This document shows, piece by piece, positions 59,698 through 64,000 of a stretch of DNA of 64,000 bases; position 1 is the first letter of the stretch; every line of letters begins with the position of its first letter. A model generated the notes under the pieces. The model searched no databases. It worked only from the letters and a program-made list of their open reading frames with translations, and was not told the DNA's origin. This DNA comes from Polyangium sp. 15x6 (lineage in GTDB: Bacteria; Myxococcota_A; Polyangia; Polyangiales; Polyangiaceae), in assembly GCF_029960785.1 (NCBI RefSeq), contig NZ_JASBQE010000062.1, forward strand, positions 1 to 64,000, in the 5' to 3' direction. The translations under genes and the position numbers were made by a program.

Positions 59698-60644
59698 TCG
59701 GGCTCGGGGTTCTCTACGTCATCGCCGGCGTCTTTTTCGTCGTCATCGCGGTGCTGAGCGCGCGCGATGAAACGAACCCAATGCGCTGGAAGAACACCAC
59801 GTTCTGGGGGCTGTTCGCGGTGAGCTTCCTGTTCGGCTCGTACCTGCCGGACGTGGTCAACGGCCTCGTGGTCATTGCCATGGTGCTCACGGCGGGCATC
59901 GGCGGCCTGGGCCGCGGCGCGCCGGCGACGAGCGGCCCCGAGGAGCGACGCGCGAGCGCGGCACGCCTGGGCAACAAGCTGTTCCTGCCGGCGCTCGCGG
60001 TTCCCACCACGGCGCTCCTCGGCACGTTCCTGTTCAAGCGGCCCGAGCTCGCGGGGGTCGTCGACCCCAAGCAGGCGACCCTGGTCTCGCTCATCCTGGG
60101 CGTTTTCGTCGCGCTGGCCATTGCGATGCCGATGCTCGGGGCGAGGCCGAAGGTCTCGATGCAGGAGGGACGCCGGCTGCTCGACACGGTCGGCTGGGCC
60201 GCCATTCTGCCGCAGATGCTCGCCGCGCTCGGCGCGGTCTTCGCCGCAGCCGGGGTCGGGACCGCCATCAGGAAGATCGCGTCGATGTGGCTGCCCGCCG
60301 GTAGCCAGCTTGCCGCGGTGGCGGCTTATACCTTCGGCATGGCCCTCTTCACCATGATCATGGGAAACGCCTTCGCCGCGTTTCCGGTGGTGACCGCTGG
60401 GATCGGCCTGCCGCTGATCGTCCAGCATTTCGGCGGAAATCCTGCGATCATGGGCGCCGTGGGTATGTTGTCGGGTTTCTGCGGGACCCTGATGACCCCC
60501 ATGGCCGCGAATTTCAACATCGTGCCTGCTGCGCTCCTCGAGCTCTCCGACCGAAATGGAGTCATCAAGGCGCAGGTCCCCACGGCCCTCCTTCTCCTCC
60601 TCGCCAACACGGTCCTGATGTATGTCCTCGTTTTCCGATTCTGA
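59694..60644 (+). CDS. DUF979 family membrane protein
   Basis: A 316-residue integral membrane protein with about nine helices, including the conserved FGMALFTMIMGNAFAAFPVV and GFCGTLMTPMAANFN. It is the DUF969 partner and overlaps genes on both sides (4 bases before, 23 bases after), so the three are translationally coupled. Function probably transport of a small acidic or peptide-like compound (inference). Confidence 0.9.
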   Translation: MIGLGVLYVIAGVFFVVIAVLSARDETNPMRWKNTTFWGLFAVSFLFGSYLPDVVNGLVVIAMVLTAGIGGLGRGAPATSGPEERRASAARLGNKLFLPALAVPTTALLGTFLFKRPELAGVVDPKQATLVSLILGVFVALAIAMPMLGARPKVSMQEGRRLLDTVGWAAILPQMLAALGAVFAAAGVGTAIRKIASMWLPAGSQLAAVAAYTFGMALFTMIMGNAFAAFPVVTAGIGLPLIVQHFGGNPAIMGAVGMLSGFCGTLMTPMAANFNIVPAALLELSDRNGVIKAQVPTALLLLLANTVLMYVLVFRF

Positions 60645-61647
60645 GCTCACCCCGGAGCTGGCCACGAAATTCGCCCGGCTCGCCCTGGGCCACGTCACCC
60701 GGCCCTACCCGTACAAGCTCGACCACGTGATGGCCGGCGACGAGGATGTCCTGCCGCCGCGGGTCTTGCACCCGATCTTCCATGGTAGCTTCGACTGGCA
60801 TTCGTGCGTCCACGGCTACTGGCTGCTCGCGCGTCTCTCGAGGCGATTTCCGGACATGGCCCCGGCGGTCGAGATTCGCGCCCTGTTCGATCGCATGCTG
60901 ACGCCGGACAACGTCGCTGGAGAGCTCGCCTATCTCGCCCGCCCGGAGAGCAAGGGCTTCGAGCGACCTTATGGCTGGGCGTGGCTGCTCATGCTGGGCG
61001 CAGAGCTCGAACGCCACGAAGGGACCTCCCATCGCGAGGTCCTACGCCCCCTGGCCTGCGCGTTCGCCCAGCGGTTCAAGGTCTTCCTGCCGAAGGCGAC
61101 CTATCCGATCCGCACCGGCACGCATTTCAACACGGCATTCGCCCTGGCGCTCGCCTCCGAGTATGCAGAGGTCGTGAACGACCACGAACTGGCCCGGCTG
61201 ATCGAGGCCACCGCCAGGGGATGGTACTCCGCGGACGCCGACGCCCCGGCCTGGGAGCCCAGCGGCGACGACTTCCTCTCGCCCACGCTGGTCGAAGCCG
61301 AATGCATGCGCCGCCTGCTTCCAGCGGACGAGTTTCGCCCATGGTTCGCGCGTTTCCTGCCGCGAGCGGCCGCCCGAATGCCGGAATGCCTGTTCGAGCC
61401 AGCCATCGTGAGCGACCGGAGCGACGGCAAAATCGCCCACCTCGACGGCTTGAACCTGAGCCGGGCCTGGTGCTTCCGTTCGATTGCGGGGTCGCTCCCG
61501 GCGGACGACCCCGTGCGCGCCGTCGCGTTTTCAGCCGCCGACGAACATCTCGCCGCGGGGCTCGCCCACGTGGCTGGTGATTACATGGGCGAGCACTGGC
61601 TGGCAACGTTCGCGCTGCTGGCACTGGAAGCAGGAAAAGCGTCGTGA
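60622..61647 (+). CDS. DUF2891 family protein
   Basis: A 341-residue soluble protein with DUF2891 features: HPIFHGSFDWHSCVHGYW, Arg/His-rich RTGTHFNTAFAL, and GEHWLATFALLAL at the end. The His/Asp/Trp-rich pocket suggests an (alpha/alpha)n-barrel enzyme. It overlaps the DUF979 gene by 23 bases. It may process the compound moved by the DUF969/DUF979 pair. Confidence 0.88.
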   Translation: MSSFSDSELTPELATKFARLALGHVTRPYPYKLDHVMAGDEDVLPPRVLHPIFHGSFDWHSCVHGYWLLARLSRRFPDMAPAVEIRALFDRMLTPDNVAGELAYLARPESKGFERPYGWAWLLMLGAELERHEGTSHREVLRPLACAFAQRFKVFLPKATYPIRTGTHFNTAFALALASEYAEVVNDHELARLIEATARGWYSADADAPAWEPSGDDFLSPTLVEAECMRRLLPADEFRPWFARFLPRAAARMPECLFEPAIVSDRSDGKIAHLDGLNLSRAWCFRSIAGSLPADDPVRAVAFSAADEHLAAGLAHVAGDYMGEHWLATFALLALEAGKAS

Positions 61648-61657
61648 GTCACGACGC
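61639..61657. terminator. palindrome over the DUF2891 stop codon
   Basis: GCGTCGTGA-G-TCACGACGC, a perfect 19-base palindrome whose left arm contains the TGA stop (61645-61647). As RNA it folds into a seven-base stem. A second stronger hairpin follows 50 bases later. Confidence 0.4.
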
Positions 61658-61706
61658 GCGCGTGCTGCCAACCGTGACCTCCACGCTCGGCGGTAAGTAG
61701 AACGTG

Positions 61707-61742
61707 GCGAGCGCCCTGGTATCGTCGGGCCAGGGCGCTCGC
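61707..61742. terminator. strong hairpin between convergent genes
   Basis: GCGAGCGCCCTGG pairs perfectly with CCAGGGCGCTCGC (13 base pairs, ten-base loop) between the DUF2891 stop and the subtilase stop. It is well placed to end transcription from both sides. No T-run follows, as is common in high-GC genomes. Confidence 0.6.
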
Positions 61743-61750
61743 GGCACGGC

Positions 61751-63397
61751 TCACTTGCAGATCAGCTTGCCATTCTGGCAGGTGCCCGAGCAGCAGTCCG
61801 CGTCGGCCGCGCAGCTCTCGCCGGCCGCCTTGCATAGGTCGACGCCGTCGCTGTCGGCGGCGCTGCTGATGCCCAGGAGGGCGTTGAGCGCGGCCTTCGC
61901 CTGCACGAGCCCATATCCGAACGAGGAATCGCGGCCGGCGGCGCCGAGGTCCTGCGCCGAGGCGTCGATCGCATTGCGGATCTCGGCGTTCGTCGCCGTC
62001 GGCTTCTGGCTCCAGAGGAGCGCGGCGACGCCCGAGACGTGCGGCGTCGCCATCGACGTTCCATTCCACCACTCATAGCCCGTGCCCGGCACGAGACGGG
62101 CCGTGTTCAGCGTGGCGCTCGCGCCGATCGAATTCGTGACGAGCTTCTGCCCATCCTCCATTCGCAGTGTGATGGCCGGGAGCACGCTCGTGACGCCCGT
62201 GCCGAGCGAACCCGAGAAGAAGCCGGAGACGTTGTTGTAGACGACCACGCCGGCGCCGCCGCCTCGACGCACGTTGTCGACCTTGACGGCAAGGTCGATC
62301 CCGCCGCGTCTGCAAAGGACGACCTTGTTTTCCCACGCGCCGATCGTGTCGCACAGGCCGCCGTTCGCGAGCACGCCCGAGACGGTCTTTTGCGCCGCGC
62401 CCTCGACGAGTCCGCCCGATTCGACGTGCGAGCCCGCCGTGACGCTCGGCGTCGCCCAGGGAACGGTCGAGAGCACGCCCACGCCCGGCGCAGCGATCTC
62501 GACGTCGGCATTACGCTGCGAGAAGCTGGCGAGCGCTTTGCTGCCGTCCACCGCCGCCACCGACATGACGGAGGCATATCCTGCCGGATAGGACGTCGAC
62601 GTGTTGCCTCCGTTGCCCGCGGCCGCGATCGGGAGAACGCCCTCGTCGTAAGCAACCTGGAAAGCAAGTTCTTCGAAGAAGCTCCTCACCGTCCCGCCGA
62701 GGCTCATGCTGACGACCTTCGCTCCGGCTGCCCTGCACTTGCTGAGCGCGTTGATGAGGGTCGACGAGTATGCCCACGAGCAATTGTTGCCGAAGACGCG
62801 CACGATATAAAGGGATACGTTGCCCGGGGCGACGCCGACGACGCCCTGCGTGTTGTTCACCGCGGCGATCGTGCCCGCGACATGCGTGCCGTGGCCGCAG
62901 CCGTCCATGTTCCACGGCAGGTTGCCATCGTAGCCCGCGACGGGCACGCCTTTGAGATCGGCATGCTCGGTGTAGAGACCCGAATCGATGATGCAGACCT
63001 TCGTATCGCTGCCGCTCAGGTTCGCCAGGGCCGGATCCGACGCCTGCACCATCGAGATACCATAAGGCGGCCATTGCGTGTAGAGCTCGCGCCGGGGGTC
63101 GACCTCGACGTATTCGACGTTCGGGTTCTTGGCGAGGGCTTGAACGGCTGCGTCTGGCAACGTCACGGCGACGGCGCCGAGGTCGGGCAGATCGAGCTCG
63201 ACCTGACCTGCCACCGCCGCGAGCAGCTCGCCTCGCTTCGAATTGTTCTTGAGCTTGAGGATGTACCGGCCATCCGGAGAGAGGGCCGCCGGGGCGGTCC
63301 CCACGTCTTCCGCGCCCTCGTCCGCGTCGGTGGTACACGCTGCGAGGCCGAACGAAACGAGCACGATAACGAATCCACGTCCAAGCCTGTTCGTCAT
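61751..63397 (-). CDS. S8 family serine protease (subtilase) lipoprotein
   Basis: A 548-residue secreted protease. Lipobox GLAAC, then an inhibitor I9-like propeptide (RYILKLKNNSKRGELLAAV). Catalytic triad: Asp in CIIDSGLY, His in GCGHGTHVAG, Ser in GTSMATPHVSG. A protease-associated (PA-like) insert lies before the Ser (VVLCRRGGIDLAVKV). The C-terminus is a Cys-rich tail (SCAADADCCSGTCQNGKLIC), a pattern common in myxobacterial surface proteins. ATG 63397 has AAAGGACC upstream. Likely an extracellular, membrane-tethered protease for feeding. Confidence 0.93.
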   Translation of the reverse strand: MTNRLGRGFVIVLVSFGLAACTTDADEGAEDVGTAPAALSPDGRYILKLKNNSKRGELLAAVAGQVELDLPDLGAVAVTLPDAAVQALAKNPNVEYVEVDPRRELYTQWPPYGISMVQASDPALANLSGSDTKVCIIDSGLYTEHADLKGVPVAGYDGNLPWNMDGCGHGTHVAGTIAAVNNTQGVVGVAPGNVSLYIVRVFGNNCSWAYSSTLINALSKCRAAGAKVVSMSLGGTVRSFFEELAFQVAYDEGVLPIAAAGNGGNTSTSYPAGYASVMSVAAVDGSKALASFSQRNADVEIAAPGVGVLSTVPWATPSVTAGSHVESGGLVEGAAQKTVSGVLANGGLCDTIGAWENKVVLCRRGGIDLAVKVDNVRRGGGAGVVVYNNVSGFFSGSLGTGVTSVLPAITLRMEDGQKLVTNSIGASATLNTARLVPGTGYEWWNGTSMATPHVSGVAALLWSQKPTATNAEIRNAIDASAQDLGAAGRDSSFGYGLVQAKAALNALLGISSAADSDGVDLCKAAGESCAADADCCSGTCQNGKLICK

Positions 63398-63639
63398 ACC
63401 GGTCCTTTCGGGATGGACGAATACCCGATGTCCCGATCGCTCCGCGATCGACGACACGGTCGTCCAGTCGAATCTGCCCGCGAGGAGCGTGCACTTTGCT
63501 CCGCGAATGGGCCCTCGGCAATGGTTCGGCTTCGAGATGGTCCCTCGGGACCCGCATTCAAACGCGGTAAGGAGGCCGAAGGACGGGAGTGTGGCGTAGA
63601 ACGATCGGGGACGGCGGAGCTACGGGCTCAGGTGGGTGA

Positions 63640-64000
63640 TCAATGCACGGGGCCGCGCGTGACGAGCGCATACTCGTGCTCGCTCCAGATCGTCTTGCCG
63701 CCGTCCCGCACCTCCTCGCGCACATCCATGTGTTCGAGGAGCAATCGGAGCGTGCCGCGCGCGTCCACGGACGCGCCCCACACGGTGTCGTCGCCCGCAT
63801 GGCCGAAGCGCTCCGCCCAGCGTGGTTCGCCGCCTGGGCCGAAGCTCGCGACGAAACCATCCGGCGGCGGCGTGCCGCCATGGGGCTCCTCCACGACATG
63901 AGCCTCGCTCTCGAGCACGTGATTGCCGAAGCGCATCGGACCGGTGAAAGCCCCGGTCGCAATCAGCCGGCCGTGCCCGTCGCCGCCGAGGTGGGTCACG
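63640..64000 (-). CDS. C-terminal end of an SBBP-like beta-propeller protein (cut by window edge)
   Basis: A 120-residue C-terminal fragment entering from the right edge. Repeats of the form GDGHGRLIATGAFTG, DGFVASFGPGGEPRWAERFG and DTVWGASVDARGTLRLLLE are typical of SBBP (seven-bladed beta-propeller-like) repeat proteins widespread in myxobacteria, usually secreted. Stop TGA at 63640-63642. The N-terminus lies beyond the window. Confidence 0.75.
   Translation of the reverse strand, partial: VTHLGGDGHGRLIATGAFTGPMRFGNHVLESEAHVVEEPHGGTPPPDGFVASFGPGGEPRWAERFGHAGDDTVWGASVDARGTLRLLLEHMDVREEVRDGGKTIWSEHEYALVTRGPVH

Overview
The window is very GC-rich DNA with strongly G/C-biased third codon positions, packed with about 60 genes. 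It most resembles a myxobacterial chromosome (delta-proteobacterial Polyangiales type). The pointers are a Ser/Thr kinase with a TPR-like tail beside an FHA-sigma54 activator, many Cys-rich lipoproteins, Tat-exported enzymes, PAS-STAS (RsbR-like) proteins, a copper monooxygenase-like lipoprotein and TSP3/ricin surface proteins. This placement is by gene content only. I saw no rRNA, tRNA, CRISPR array, insertion sequence or phage module.

Layout. 1-6640: an SDR, a lipoprotein, and an FHA-sigma54 activator followed 7 nt later by a Ser/Thr kinase. 6651-8931: a secreted lipoprotein, a decayed partial second copy of it, three TGTCA-N8-TGACA palindromes and sigma54-like promoters, then a divergent small secreted Cys-rich protein. 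8983-15336: DUF3224, a Tat phosphoesterase coupled to a radical SAM/SPASM enzyme, an esterase lipoprotein and a MASE1-PAS histidine kinase. 15333-19635: signal peptidase I, a TetR-SDR operon with an operator lying inside its promoter, and a secreted protein carrying one intact and one dead Hint (hedgehog/intein) domain. 19697-28948: lipoproteins, a LysR/SDR divergent pair, a MutS-like ATPase, a GFA protein, an M50 protease and a 2-hydroxyacid dehydrogenase. 29122-36970: a Tat cyclase-family hydrolase, two PAS-STAS proteins, a GH5 mannanase-like enzyme and a MerR-hydrolase operon.

36992-40208 is a leftward three-gene operon: GGPP-synthase-like prenyl synthase, UbiA-type terpene cyclase-like membrane protein and cytochrome P450. 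It looks like a compact terpenoid pathway and is preceded by a 460-bp region with two strong inverted repeats. 40671-50325 holds an amidohydrolase lipoprotein, a GNAT, an S24/S26-like mini-protease, a second UbiA enzyme with an ABHD18-like hydrolase, and several lipoproteins including a PHM-like copper protein. 50504-57975 has another LysR/SDR pair, a phosphoesterase, a SUKH protein, an SDR-AraC operon, a SnoaL-like protein and HutD. 58021-64000 has a PL14-like lipoprotein, a DUF969-DUF979-DUF2891 operon, a subtilase lipoprotein and the end of an SBBP-like protein.

Three themes recur: regulator-plus-SDR cassettes (TetR, LysR twice, AraC), surface lipoproteins and hydrolases suited to a predatory or saprophytic life, and phospho-dependent signalling (STK/FHA, PAS-STAS, histidine kinase).
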